From Heracleum sosnowskyi (lineage: Eukaryota > Streptophyta > Magnoliopsida > Apiales > Apiaceae): DNA of 64,000 bases. The notes below the pieces were generated by a model. The model did no database searches and was not told the origin of the DNA. It saw only the letters and a list, made by a program, of their open reading frames with translations. The stretch's first letter is position 1, and each line of letters opens with the position of its first letter. The stretch spans positions 62,001 to 126,000 of the forward strand of contig JAUIZM010000121.1 in the NCBI GenBank assembly GCA_030848705.1. Reading direction: 5' to 3'. The translations under genes were made by a program, and so were the position numbers. Shown here one piece after another: positions 52,225 to 64,000 of this stretch.

Positions 52225-55200
52225 TTTGTCGATATTTTCTCGTAGCTTGACCCTATGGGTCTATAGAATTTCAGAAAAGTTCATTTGGGGATGTCCGTGT
52301 ATGAATCGGAGTAGATACCAGGGGACGCCCGATTACGTATACCTTTAAGGAGAGGTATACAAGGAAAATGGGGAAAAATTGAAGCGGGCCATTTTGTGGA
52401 TATTTTCTCATAGCTTGACCCTATGGGTTTATAGAATTGCACAAAAGTTCATTTGGGGATGTCCGAGCATGAATCAGAGTAGATACCAGGGGACGCCCGA
52501 TTACGTATACCTCTAAAGGGAGGTATACAAGGAAAATGAAGAAAAATTGAAGCGGGCCCTTTTGTGGATATTTTCTTGTAGCTTGACCCTATGGGTTTAT
52601 AGAATTATAGAAAAGTTCATTTTGGGATGTCCGTGTATGAATCGGAGCAGATACCAGGGGACGCCCGATTACGTATACCTCTAAAGGGAGGTGTACAAGG
52701 AAAATGGAGAAAAATTGAAGCGGGCCCTTTTGTGGATATTTTCTCGTAGCTTGACCCTATGGGTTTATAGAATTATAGAAAAGTTCATTTGGGGATGTCC
52801 GTGTATGAATCGGAGCAGATACCAGGGGACGCCCGATTACGTATACCTCTAAAAGGGAGGTGTACAAGGAAAATGGAGAAAAATTGAAGAGGGCCCTTTT
52901 GTGGATATTTTCTCGTAGCTTGCCCCTATGGGTTTATAGAATTGCAGAAAAGTTCATTTGGGGATGTCCGTGCCTGAATCGGAGAAGATACTAGGGGACG
53001 CCCGATTACGTATACCTCTAAAGCGAGGTATACAAGGAAAATGGGGAAAAATTGAAGCGGGCCATTTTGTGGATATTTTCTCGAAGCGTGACCCTTTGGG
53101 TTTATAGAATTGCATAAAAGTTCATTTGTGGATGTTCGTGCCGGAATCAGAGAAGATACCAGGGGACGCCCGATTACGTATACCTCTAAAGGGAGGTATA
53201 CAAGGAAAATGGAGAAAAATTGAAGCATGCCCTTTTGTCGATATTTTCTCGTAGCTTGACTCTATGGGTTTATAGAATTGCAGAAAAGTTCATTTGGGGA
53301 TGTCCGTGTATGAATCGGAGCAGATACCAGGGGACGCCCGATTACGTATACCTCTAAAGAGAGGTATACAAGGAAAATGGGGAAAAATTGAAGCGGGCCG
53401 TTTTGTGGATATTTCCTCATAGCTTGACCCTATGGGTTTATAGAATTGCACAAAAGTTCATTTGGGGATGTCCGTGCATGAATCGGAGCAGATACCAGGG
53501 GACGCCCGATTACGTATACCTCTAAAGGGAGGTATACAAGGAAAATGAAGAAAAATTGAAGCGGGACCTTTTGTGGATATTTCCTCGTAGCTTGACCCTA
53601 TGGGTTTATAGAATTGCAGAAAAGTTCATTTGGGGATGTCCGTGCCTGAATCGGAGAAGATACTAGGGGACGCCCGATTACGTATACCTCTAAAGCGAGG
53701 TATACAAGGAAAATGGAGAAAAATTGAAGCGGGCACTTTTGTCGATATTTTCTCGTAGCTTGACCCTATGGGTCTATAGAATTGCAGAAAAGTTCATTTG
53801 GGGATGTCCGTGTATGAATCGGAGCAGATACTAGGGGACGCCCGATTACGTATACCTCTAAAGAGAGGTATACAAGGAAAATGGGGAAAAATTGAAGCGG
53901 GCCGTTTTGTGGATATTTTCTCATAGCTTGACCCTATGGGTTTATAGAATTGCACAAAAGTTCATTTGGGGATGTCCGTGCATGAATCGGAGCAGATACT
54001 AGGGGACGCCCGATTACGTATACCTCTAAAGCGAGGTATACAAGGAAAATGGAGAAAAATTGAAGCGGGCCCTTTTGTCGATATTTTCTCGTAGCTTGAC
54101 CCTATGGGTCTATAGAATTTCAGAAAAGTTCATTTGGGGATGTCCGTGTATGAATCGGAGCAGATACCAGGGGACGCCCGATTACGTATACCTTTAAGGA
54201 GAGGTATACAATGAAAATGGGGAAAAATTGAAGCGGGCCATTTTGTGGATATTTTCTCATAGCTTGACCCTATGGGTTTATAGAATTGCACAAAAGTTCA
54301 TTTGGGGATGTCCGAGCATGAATCAGAGTAGATACCAGGGGACGCCCGATTACGTATACCTCTAAAGGGAGGTATACAAGGAAAATGAAGAAAAATTGAA
54401 GCGGGCCCTTTTGTGGATATTTTCTCGTAGCTTGACCCTATGGGTTTATAGAATTATAGAAAAGTTCATTTGGGGATGTCCGTGTATGAATCGGAGCAGA
54501 TACTAGGGGACGCCCGATTACGTATACCTCTAAAGGGAGGTGTACAAGGAAAATGGAGAAAAATTGAAGCGGGCCCTTTTGTGGATATTTTCTCGTAGCT
54601 TGACCCTATGGGTTTATAGAATTATAGAAAAGTTCATTTGGGGATGTCCGTGTATGAATCGGAGCAGATACCAGGGGACGCCCGATTACGTATACCTCTA
54701 AAAGGGAGGTGTACAAGGAAAATGGAGAAAAATTGAAGAGGGCCCTTTTGTCGATATTTTCTCGTAGCTTGACCCTATGGGTCTATAGAATTTCAGAAAA
54801 GTTCATTTGGGGATGTCCGTGTATGAATCGGAGTAGATACCAGGGGACGCCCGATTACGTATACCTTTAAGGAGAGGTATACAAGGAAAATGGGGAAAAA
54901 TTGAAGCGGGCCATTTTGTGGATATTTTCTCATAGCTTGACCCTATGGGTTTATAGAATTGCACAAAAGTTCATTTGGGGATGTCCGAGCATGAATCAGA
55001 GTAGATACCAGGGGACGCCCGATTACGTATACCTCTAAAGGGAGGTATACAAGGAAAATGAAGAAAAATTGAAGCGGGCCCTTTTGTGGATATTTTCTTG
55101 TAGCTTGACCCTATGGGTTTATAGAATTATAGAAAAGTTCATTTTGGGATGTCCGTGTATGAATCGGAGCAGATACCAGGGGACGCCCGATTACGTATAC

Positions 55201-58200
55201 CTCTAAAGGGAGGTGTACAAGGAAAATGGAGAAAAATTGAAGCGGGCCCTTTTGTGGATATTTTCTCGTAGCTTGACCCTATGGGTTTATAGAATTATAG
55301 AAAAGTTCATTTGGGGATGTCCGTGTATGAATCGGAGCAGATACCAGGGGACGCCCGATTACGTATACCTCTAAAAGGGAGGTGTACAAGGAAAATGGAG
55401 AAAAATTGAAGAGGGCCCTTTTGTGGATATTTTCTCGTAGCTTGCCCCTATGGGTTTATAGAATTGCAGAAAAGTTCATTTGGGGATGTCCGTGCCTGAA
55501 TCGGAGAAGATACTAGGGGACGCCCGATTACGTATACCTCTAAAGCGAGGTATACAAGGAAAATGGGGAAAAATTGAAGCGGGCCATTTTGTGGATATTT
55601 TCTCGAAGCGTGACCCTTTGGGTTTATAGAATTGCATAAAAGTTCATTTGTGGATGTTCGTGCCGGAATCAGAGAAGATACCAGGGGACGCCCGATTACG
55701 TATACCTCTAAAGGGAGGTATACAAGGAAAATGGAGAAAAATTGAAGCCTGCCCTTTTGTCGATATTTTCTCGTAGCTTGACTCTATTGGTTTATAGAAT
55801 TGCAGAAAAGTTCATTTGGGGATGTCCGTGTATGAATCGGAGCAGATACCAGGGGACGCCCGATTACGTATACCTCTAAAGAGAGGTATACAAGGAAAAT
55901 GGGGAAAAATTGAAGCGGGCCGTTTTGTGGATATTTCCTCATAGCTTGACCCTATGGGTTTATAGAATTGCACAAAAGTTCATTTGGGGATGTCCGTGCA
56001 TGAATCGGAGCAGATACCAGGGGACGCCCGATTACGTATACCTCTAAAGGGAGGTATACAAGGAAAATGAAGAAAAATTGAAGCGGGACCTTTTGTGGAT
56101 ATTTTCTCGTAGCTTGACCCTATGGGTTTATAGAATTGCAGAAAAGTTCATTTGGGGATGTCCGTGCCTGAATCGGAGAAGATACTAGGGGACGCCCGAT
56201 TACGTATACCTCTAAAGCGAGGTATACAAGGAAAATGGAGAAAAATTGAAGCGGGCACTTTTGTCGATATTTTCTCGTAGCTTGACCCTATGGGTCTATA
56301 GAATTGCAGAAAAGTTCATTTGGGGATGTCCGTGTATGAATCGGAGCAGATACTAGGGGACGCCCGATTACGTATACCTCTAAAGAGAGGTATACAAGGA
56401 AAATGGGGAAAAATTGAAGCGGGCCGTTTTGTGGATATTTTCTCATAGCTTGACCCTATGGGTTTATAGAATTGCACAAAAGTTCATTTGGGGATGTCCG
56501 TGCATGAATCGGAGCAGATACTAGGGGACGCCCGATTACGTATACCTCTAAAGCGAGGTATACAAGGAAAATGGAGAAAAATTGAAGCGGGCCCTTTTGT
56601 CGATATTTTCTCGTAGCTTGACCCTATGGGTCTATAGAATTTCAGAAAAGTTCATTTGGGGATGTCCGTGTATGAATCGGAGCAGATACCAGGGGACGCC
56701 CGATTACGTATACCTTTAAGGAGAGGTATACAATGAAAATGGGGAAAAATTGAAGCGGGCCATTTTGTGGATATTTTCTCATAGCTTGACCCTATGGGTT
56801 TATAGAATTGCACAAAAGTTCATTTGGGGATGTCCGAGCATGAATCAGAGTAGATACCAGGGGACGCCCGATTACGTATACCTCTAAAGGGAGGTATACA
56901 AGGAAAATGAAGAAAAATTGAAGCGGGCCCTTTTGTGGATATTTTCTCGTAGCTTGACCCTATGGGTTTATAGAATTATAGAAAAGTTCATTTGGGGATG
57001 TCCGTGTATGAATCGGAGCAGATACTAGGGGACGCCCGATTACGTATACCTCTAAAGGGAGGTGTACAAGGAAAATGGAGAAAAATTGAAGCGGGCCCTT
57101 TTGTGGATATTTTCTCGTAGCTTGACCCTATGGGTTTATAGAATTATAGAAAAGTTCATTTGGGGATGTCCGTGTATGAATCGGAGCAGATACCAGGGGA
57201 CGCCCGATTACGTATACCTCTAAAAGGGAGGTGTACAAGGAAAATGGAGAAAAATTGAAGAGGGCCCTTTTGTCGATATTTTCTCGTAGCTTGACCCTAT
57301 GGGTCTATAGAATTTCAGAAAAGTTCATTTGGGGATGTCCGTGTATGAATCGGAGTAGATACCAGGGGACGCCCGATTACGTATACCTTTAAGGAGAGGT
57401 ATACAAGGAAAATGGGGAAAAATTGAAGCGGGCCATTTTGTGGATATTTTCTCATAGCTTGACCCTATGGGTTTATAGAATTGCACAAAAGTTCATTTGG
57501 GGATGTCCGAGCATGAATCAGAGTAGATACCAGGGGACGCCCGATTACGTATACCTCTAAAGGGAGGTATACAAGGAAAATGAAGAAAAATTGAAGCGGG
57601 CCCTTTTGTGGATATTTTCTTGTAGCTTGACCCTATGGGTTTATAGAATTATAGAAAAGTTCATTTTGGGATGTCCGTGTATGAATCGGAGCAGATACCA
57701 GGGGACGCCCGATTACGTATACCTCTAAAGGGAGGTGTACAAGGAAAATGGAGAAAAATTGAAGCGGGCCCTTTTGTGGATATTTTCTCGTAGCTTGACC
57801 CTATGGGTTTATAGAATTATAGAAAAGTTCATTTGGGGATGTCCGTGTATGAATCGGAGCAGATACCAGGGGACGCCCGATTACGTATACCTCTAAAAGG
57901 GAGGTGTACAAGGAAAATGGAGAAAAATTGAAGAGGGCCCTTTTGTGGATATTTTCTCGTAGCTTGCCCCTATGGGTTTATAGAATTGCAGAAAAGTTCA
58001 TTTGGGGATGTCCGTGCCTGAATCGGAGAAGATACTAGGGGACGCCCGATTACGTATACCTCTAAAGCGAGGTATACAAGGAAAATGGGGAAAAATTGAA
58101 GCGGGCCATTTTGTGGATATTTTCTCGAAGCGTGACCCTTTGGGTTTATAGAATTGCATAAAAGTTCATTTGTGGATGTTCGTGCCGGAATCAGAGAAGA

Positions 58201-61200
58201 TACCAGGGGACGCCCGATTACGTATACCTCTAAAGGGAGGTATACAAGGAAAATGGAGAAAAATTGAAGCCTGCCCTTTTGTCGATATTTTCTCGTAGCT
58301 TGACTCTATTGGTTTATAGAATTGCAGAAAAGTTCATTTGGGGATGTCCGTGTATGAATCGGAGCAGATACCAGGGGACGCCCGATTACGTATACCTCTA
58401 AAGAGAGGTATACAAGGAAAATGGGGAAAAATTGAAGCGGGCCGTTTTGTGGATATTTCCTCATAGCTTGACCCTATGGGTTTATAGAATTGCACAAAAG
58501 TTCATTTGGGGATGTCCGTGCATGAATCGGAGCAGATACCAGGGGACGCCCGATTACGTATACCTCTAAAGGGAGGTATACAAGGAAAATGAAGAAAAAT
58601 TGAAGCGGGACCTTTTGTGGATATTTTCTCGTAGCTTGACCCTATGGGTTTATAGAATTGCAGAAAAGTTCATTTGGGGATGTCCGTGCCTGAATCGGAG
58701 AAGATACTAGGGGACGCCCGATTACGTATACCTCTAAAGCGAGGTATACAAGGAAAATGGAGAAAAATTGAAGCGGGCACTTTTGTCGATATTTTCTCGT
58801 AGCTTGACCCTATGGGTCTATAGAATTGCAGAAAAGTTCATTTGGGGATGTCCGTGTATGAATCGGAGCAGATACTAGGGGACGCCCGATTACGTATACC
58901 TCTAAAGAGAGGTATACAAGGAAAATGGGGAAAAATTGAAGCGGGCCGTTTTGTGGATATTTTCTCATAGCTTGACCCTATGGGTTTATAGAATTGCACA
59001 AAAGTTCATTTGGGGATGTCCGTGCATGAATCGGAGCAGATACTAGGGGACGCCCGATTACGTATACCTCTAAAGCGAGGTATACAAGGAAAATGGAGAA
59101 AAATTGAAGCGGGCCCTTTTGTCGATATTTTCTCGTAGCTTGACCCTATGGGTCTATAGAATTTCAGAAAAGTTCATTTGGGGATGTCCGTGTATGAATC
59201 GGAGCAGATACCAGGGGACGCCCGATTACGTATACCTTTAAGGAGAGGTATACAATGAAAATGGGGAAAAATTGAAGCGGGCCATTTTGTGGATATTTTC
59301 TCATAGCTTGACCCTATGGGTTTATAGAATTGCACAAAAGTTCATTTGGGGATGTCCGAGCATGAATCAGAGTAGATACCAGGGGACGCCCGATTACGTA
59401 TACCTCTAAAGGGAGGTATACAAGGAAAATGAAGAAAAATTGAAGCGGGCCCTTTTGTGGATATTTTCTCGTAGCTTGACCCTATGGGTTTATAGAATTA
59501 TAGAAAAGTTCATTTGGGGATGTCCGTGTATGAATCGGAGCAGATACTAGGGGACGCCCGATTACGTATACCTCTAAAGGGAGGTGTACAAGGAAAATGG
59601 AGAAAAATTGAAGCGGGCCCTTTTGTGGATATTTTCTCGTAGCTTGACCCTATGGGTTTATAGAATTATAGAAAAGTTCATTTGGGGATGTCCGTGTATG
59701 AATCGGAGCAGATACCAGGGGACGCCCGATTACGTATACCTCTAAAAGGGAGGTGTACAAGGAAAATGGAGAAAAATTGAAGAGGGCCCTTTTGTCGATA
59801 TTTTCTCGTAGCTTGACCCTATGGGTCTATAGAATTTCAGAAAAGTTCATTTGGGGATTTCCGTGTATGAATCGGAGTAGATACCAGGGGACGCCCGATT
59901 ACGTATACCTTTAAGGAGAGGTATACAAGGAAAATGGGGAAAAATTGAAGCGGGCCATTTTGTGGATATTTTCTCATAGCTTGACCCTATGGGTTTATAG
60001 AATTGCACAAAAGTTCATTTGGGGATGTCCGAGCATGAATCAGAGTAGATACCAGGGGACGCCCGATTACGTATACCTCTAAAGGGAGGTATACAAGGAA
60101 AATGAAGAAAAATTGAAGCGGGCCCTTTTGTGGATATTTTCTTGTAGCTTGACCCTATGGGTTTATAGAATTATAGAAAAGTTCATTTTGGGATGTCCGT
60201 GTATGAATCGGAGCAGATACCAGGGGACGCCCGATTACGTATACCTCTAAAGGGAGGTGTACAAGGAAAATGGAGAAAAATTGAAGCGGACCCTTTTGTG
60301 GATATTTTCTCGTAGCTTGACCCTATGGGTTTATAGAATTATAGAAAAGTTCATTTGGGGATGTCCGTGTATGAATCGGAGCAGATACCAGGGGACGCCC
60401 GATTACGTATACCTCTAAAAGGGAGGTGTACAAGGAAAATGGAGAAAAATTGAAGAGGGCCCTTTTGTGGATATTTTCTCGTAGCTTGCCCCTATGGGTT
60501 TATAGAATTGCAGAAAAGTTCATTTGGGGATGTCCGTGCCTGAATCGGAGAAGATACTAGGGGACGCCCGATTACGTATACCTCTAAAGCGAGGTATACA
60601 AGGAAAATGGGGAAAAATTGAAGCGGGCCATTTTGTGGATATTTTCTCGAAGCGTGACCCTTTGGGTTTATAGAATTGCATAAAAGTTCATTTGTGGATG
60701 TTCGTGCCGGAATCAGAGAAGATACCAGGGGACGCCCGATTACGTATACCTCTAAAGGGAGGTATACAAGGAAAATGGAGAAAAATTGAAGCATGCCCTT
60801 TTGTCGATATTTTCTCGTAGCTTGACTCTATTGGTTTATAGAATTGCAGAAAAGTTCATTTGGGGATGTCCGTGTATGAATCGGAGCAGATACCAGGGGA
60901 CGCCCGATTACGTATACCTCTAAAGAGAGGTATACAAGGAAAATGGGGAAAAATTGAAGCGGGCCGTTTTGTGGATATTTCCTCATAGCTTGACCCTATG
61001 GGTTTATAGAATTGCACAAAAGTTCATTTGGGGATGTCCGTGCATGAATCGGAGCAGATACCAGGGGACGCCCGATTACGTATACCTCTAAAGGGAGGTA
61101 TACAAGGAAAATGAAGAATAATTGAAGCGGGCCCTTTTGTGGATATTTTCTCGTAGCTTGACCCTATGGGTTTATAGAATTGCAGAAAAGTTCATTTGGG

Positions 61201-62306
61201 GATGTCCGTGCCTGAATCGGAGAAGATACTAGGGGACGCCCGATTACGTATACCTCTCGGTATACAAGGAAAATGGAGAAAAATTGAAGCGGGCACTTTT
61301 GTCGATATTTTCTCGTAGCTTGACCCTATGGGTCTATAGAATTGCAGAAAAGTTCATTTGGGGATGTCCGTGTATGAATCGGAGCAGATACTAGGGGACG
61401 CCCGATTACGTATACCTCTAAAGAGAGGTATACAAGGAAAATGGGGAAAAATTGAAGCGGGCCGTTTTGTGGATATTTTCTCATAGCTTGACCCTATGGG
61501 TTTATAGAATTGCACAAAAGTTCATTTGGGGATGTCCGTGCATGAATCGGAGCAGATACTAGGGGACGCCCGATTACGTATACCTCTAAAGCGAGGTATA
61601 CAAGGAAAATGGAGAAAAATTGAAGCGGGCCCTTTTGTCGATATTTTCTCGTAGCTTGACCCTATGGGTCTATAGAATTTCAGAAAAGTTCATTTGGGGA
61701 TGTCCGTGTATGAATCGGAGCAGATACCAGGGGACGCCCGATTACGTATACCTTTAAGGAGAGGTATACAATGAAAATGGGGAAAAATTGAAGCGGGCCA
61801 TTTTGTGGATATTTTCTCATAGCTTGACCCTATGGGTTTATAGAATTGCACAAAAGTTCATTTGGGGATGTCCGAGCATGAATCAGAGTAGATACCAGGG
61901 GACGCCCGATTACGTATACCTCTAAAGGGAGGTATACAAGGAAAATGAAGAAAAATTGAAGCGGGCCCTTTTGTGGATATTTTCTCGTAGCTTGACCCTA
62001 TGGGTTTATAGAATTATAGAAAAGTTCATTTGGGGATGTCCGTGTATGAATCGGAGCAGATACTAGGGGACGCCCGATTACGTATACCTCTAAAGGGAGG
62101 TGTACAAGGAAAATGGAGAAAAATTGAAGCGGGCCCTTTTGTGGATATTTTCTCGTAGCTTGACCCTATGGGTTTATAGAATTATAGAAAAGTTCATTTG
62201 GGGATGTCCGTGTATGAATCGGAGCAGATACCAGGGGACGCCCGATTACGTATACCTCTAAAAGGGAGGTGTACAAGGAAAATGGAGAAAAATTGAAGAG
62301 GGCCCT
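52225..62306 (+). repeat. Four tandem units of a 15-mer higher-order repeat (2522 bp)
   Basis: Units at about 52225-54746, 54747-57268, 57269-59790 and 59791-62306. The GCATGCCC/GCCTGCCC monomer is at 53226, 55748, 58270 and 60792, each 2522 apart, and every other subtype keeps this spacing. By eye units 2 and 3 look identical. The few differences seen are GCATG/GCCTG, CTATGGG/CTATTGG, TTTCCTCG in unit 1 (about 53580), GGGGATTTCCG (59858), CGGACCC (60298), GAATAATTG (61117) and a 6-base dyad deletion (61257) in unit 4. Each unit contains two related stretches carrying GTCCGAGCATG (52463 and 54310 in unit 1), so the 15-mer itself arose by internal duplication. This is the most homogeneous part of the window. 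Confidence 0.92.
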
Positions 62307-62474
62307 TTTGTGGATATTTTCTCGTAGCTTGCCCCTATGCGTTTATAGAATTGCAGAGAAGTTCATTTGGGGATGTCCGTGCCTGAATCGGAGCAGATAC
62401 TAGGGGACGCCCGATTACGTATACCTCTAAAGCGAGGTATACAAGGAAAATGGAGAAAAATTGAAGCGGGCCCT
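62307..62474 (+). repeat. Extra monomer between 15-mer units
   Basis: Where units 1 to 3 switch directly to a TTTTGTCG body, this place continues as a complete GAAGAGGGCCC/TTTTGTGG monomer with GCCCCTATGCG, GCAGAGAAG and CCTGAATCGGAGCAG. One monomer is therefore present beyond the 15-mer register, and the next unit starts about 168 bases late. Confidence 0.72.
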
Positions 62475-64000
62475 TTTGTCGATATTTTCTCGTAGCTTGA
62501 CCCTATGGGTTTATAGAATTTCAGAAAAGTTCATTTGGGGATGTCCGTGTATGAATCGGAGCAGATACCAGGGGACGCCCGATTACGTATACCTTTAAGG
62601 AGAGGTATACAAGGAAAATGGGGAAAAATTGAAGCGGGCCATTTTGTGGATATTTTCTCATAGCTTGACCCTATGGGTTTATAGAATTGCACAAAAGTTC
62701 ATTTGGGGATGTCCGAGCATGAATCAGAGTAGATACCAGGGGACGCCCGATTACGTATACCTCTAAAGGGAGGTATACAAGGAAAATGAAGAAAAATTGA
62801 AGCGGGCCCTTTTGTGGATATTTTCTCGTAGCTTGACCCTATGGGTTTATAGAATTATAGAAAAGTTCATTTGGGGATGTCCGTGTATGAATCGGAGCAG
62901 ATACCAGGGGACGCCCGATTACGTATACCTCTAAAGGGAGGTGTACAAGGAAAATGGAGAAAAATTGAAGCGGGCCCTTTTGTGGATATTTTCTCGTAGC
63001 TTGACCCTATGGGTTTATAGAATTATAGAAAAGTTCATTTGGGGATGTCCGTGTATGAATCGGAGCAGATACCAGGGGACGCCCGATTACGTATACCTCT
63101 AAAAGGGAGGTGTACAAGGAAAATGGAGAAAAATTGAAGAGGGCCCTTTTGTGGATATTTTCTCGTAGCTTACCCCTATGGGTTTATAGAATTGCAGAAA
63201 AGTTCATTTGGGGATGTCCGTGCCTGAATCGGAGAAGATACTAGGGGACGCCCGATTACGTATACCTCTAAAGCGAGGTATACAAGGAAAATGGGGAAAA
63301 ATTGAAGCGGGCCATTTTGTGGATATTTTCTCGAAGCGTGACCCTTTGGGTTTATAGAATTGCATAAAAGTTCATTTGTGGATGTTCGTGCCGGAATCAG
63401 AGAAGATACCAGGGGACGCCCGATTACGTATACCTCTAAAGGGAGGTATACAAGGAAAATGGAGAAAAATTGAAGCGTGCCCTTTTGTCGATATTTTCTC
63501 GTAGCTTGACTCTATGGGTTTATAGAATTGCAGAAAAGTTCATTTGGGGATGTCCGTGTATGAATCGGAGCAGATACCAAGGGACGCCCGATTACGTATA
63601 CCTCTAAAGAGAGGTATACAAGGAAAATGGGGAAAAATTGAAGCGGGCCGTTTTGTGGATATTTCCTCATAGCTTGACCCTATGGGTTTATAGAATTGCA
63701 CAAAAGTTCATTTGGGGATGTCCGTGCATGAATCGGAGCAGATACCAGGGGACGCCCGATTACGTATACCTCTAAAGGGAGGTATACAAGGAAAATGAAG
63801 AAAAATTGAAGCGGGACCTTTTGTGGATATTTTCTCGTAGCTTGACCCTATGGGTTTATAGAATTGCAGAAAAGTTCATTTGGGGATGTCCGTGCCTGAA
63901 TCGGAGAAGATACTAGGGGACGCCCGATTACGTATACCTCTAAAGCGAGGTATACAAGGAAAATGGAGAATAATTGAAGCGGGCCCTTTTGTCGATATTT
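62475..64000 (+). repeat. Partial fifth 15-mer unit, variant, cut by the window edge
   Basis: Follows the unit order (CTTTAAGGAGAGG, GTCCGAGCATG, GAATTATAG, GAAGAGGGCCC, CTCGAAGCGTG, GCGTGCCC, TTTCCTCATAGC, CGGGACC). It differs from units 1 to 4 in having GGGTTTATAG, TCTCGTAGC, TTTGGGGATG, GCTTACCCC, GATACCAAGGG and GGAGAATAATTG. It may be a flanking older unit or a different HOR variant; the end lies outside the window. Confidence 0.78.

Larger units (their letters stand above)
1..64000 (+). repeat. Tandem satellite DNA array, 168-bp monomer, fills the window
   Basis: The motif CAAGGAAAATG recurs every 168 or 169 bases (for example at 1, 169 and 338, and still in phase at 63955), giving about 380 head-to-tail copies. 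Each monomer has the same landmarks in the same order: an A-rich stretch (GGAGAAAAATTGAAG), a GC block (usually CGGGCCC or CGGGCCG), TTTTGTGGATATTTTC, a TAGCTTGACC block, TTTATAGAATTG, AAAGTTCATTTGGGGATG, TCCGTG, GAATCGGAGCAGATACC, GGGGACGCCCGATTACG and a short inverted repeat. Reading every line I found no inverted copy and no foreign insertion. The monomer length suits one nucleosome, and the layered duplications suit a centromeric or pericentromeric satellite. That role is inferred; the family is not one I recognise. A long gene-free satellite is known from many plants and animals, so the host group stays open. Confidence 0.98.

Noticed and set aside
1..64000. CRISPR array
   Set aside because: Repeats are 168 bp and directly adjoining, with no unique spacers; the variable bases are point variants of one monomer. 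No cas-like coding sequence is present.
1..64000. Transposable element, rDNA spacer, telomere repeat or viral insertion
   Set aside because: No terminal repeats, polymerase or integrase-like frame, rRNA sequence or telomere hexamer run was seen. The monomer phase is kept across the window apart from small deletions and one truncated monomer type.
1..64000. Inverted (minus-orientation) monomers that would mark array inversions
   Set aside because: I looked for reverse-complement landmarks such as CACGGAC and CAAGCTACGAG and saw none; all monomers run the same way.

Overview
The whole 64 kb window is one uninterrupted tandem satellite DNA array. A single repeat of about 168 bp (spacing 168 or 169) runs head to tail from the first base to the last, about 380 copies, always in the same orientation. 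I found no unique sequence, transposon insertion, tRNA, rRNA or believable protein gene, and both window edges lie inside the array. A nucleosome-sized monomer, a large homogeneous array and higher-order repeat (HOR) structure point to a eukaryotic chromosome, most likely centromeric or pericentromeric heterochromatin. I do not recognise the satellite family and cannot name the organism. A hand count gives the first monomer about 45% GC.

The monomers fall into recurring subtypes defined by linked variants, and their order reveals nested segmental and tandem duplications. From 1 to about 31 kb the array is an irregular mosaic: an 8-mer duplication (offset 1345 bp, 1.2-3.9 kb), an 11-mer duplication (about 1844 bp, 4.6-8.4 kb), long repeats at offsets 5860, 14081, 7217 and 6377 bp, and a 19/20-mer repeat (24.0-30.4 kb) with 6-mer duplications inside it. 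At 32.2-35.2 kb three 6-mer units (1009 bp) lie in tandem. From 35.9 to 42.3 kb a 3.0 kb segment is duplicated at offset 3465, with a diverged island between the copies. An 11-mer (1849 bp) is tandem at 42.6-46.3 kb and is partly copied again at 49.6-51.5 kb. The right end, about 52.2-62.3 kb, holds four units of a 15-mer HOR (2522 bp) that look almost identical, plus a partial fifth unit. This is the youngest-looking part.

Each monomer carries a short perfect or near-perfect inverted repeat (two GTATACCTC-type arms around a 4-6 base spacer) and a motif matching the right half of the vertebrate CENP-B box, with the left half absent. Small deletions recur inside the inverted repeat, and several HOR junctions map to a short tract just after the CENP-B-like motif. 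No genes work together here. Any function would be structural: centromere or heterochromatin packaging. Open reading frames up to 154 codons exist only because 168 is a multiple of three, so a stop-free monomer stays in frame in its neighbour.
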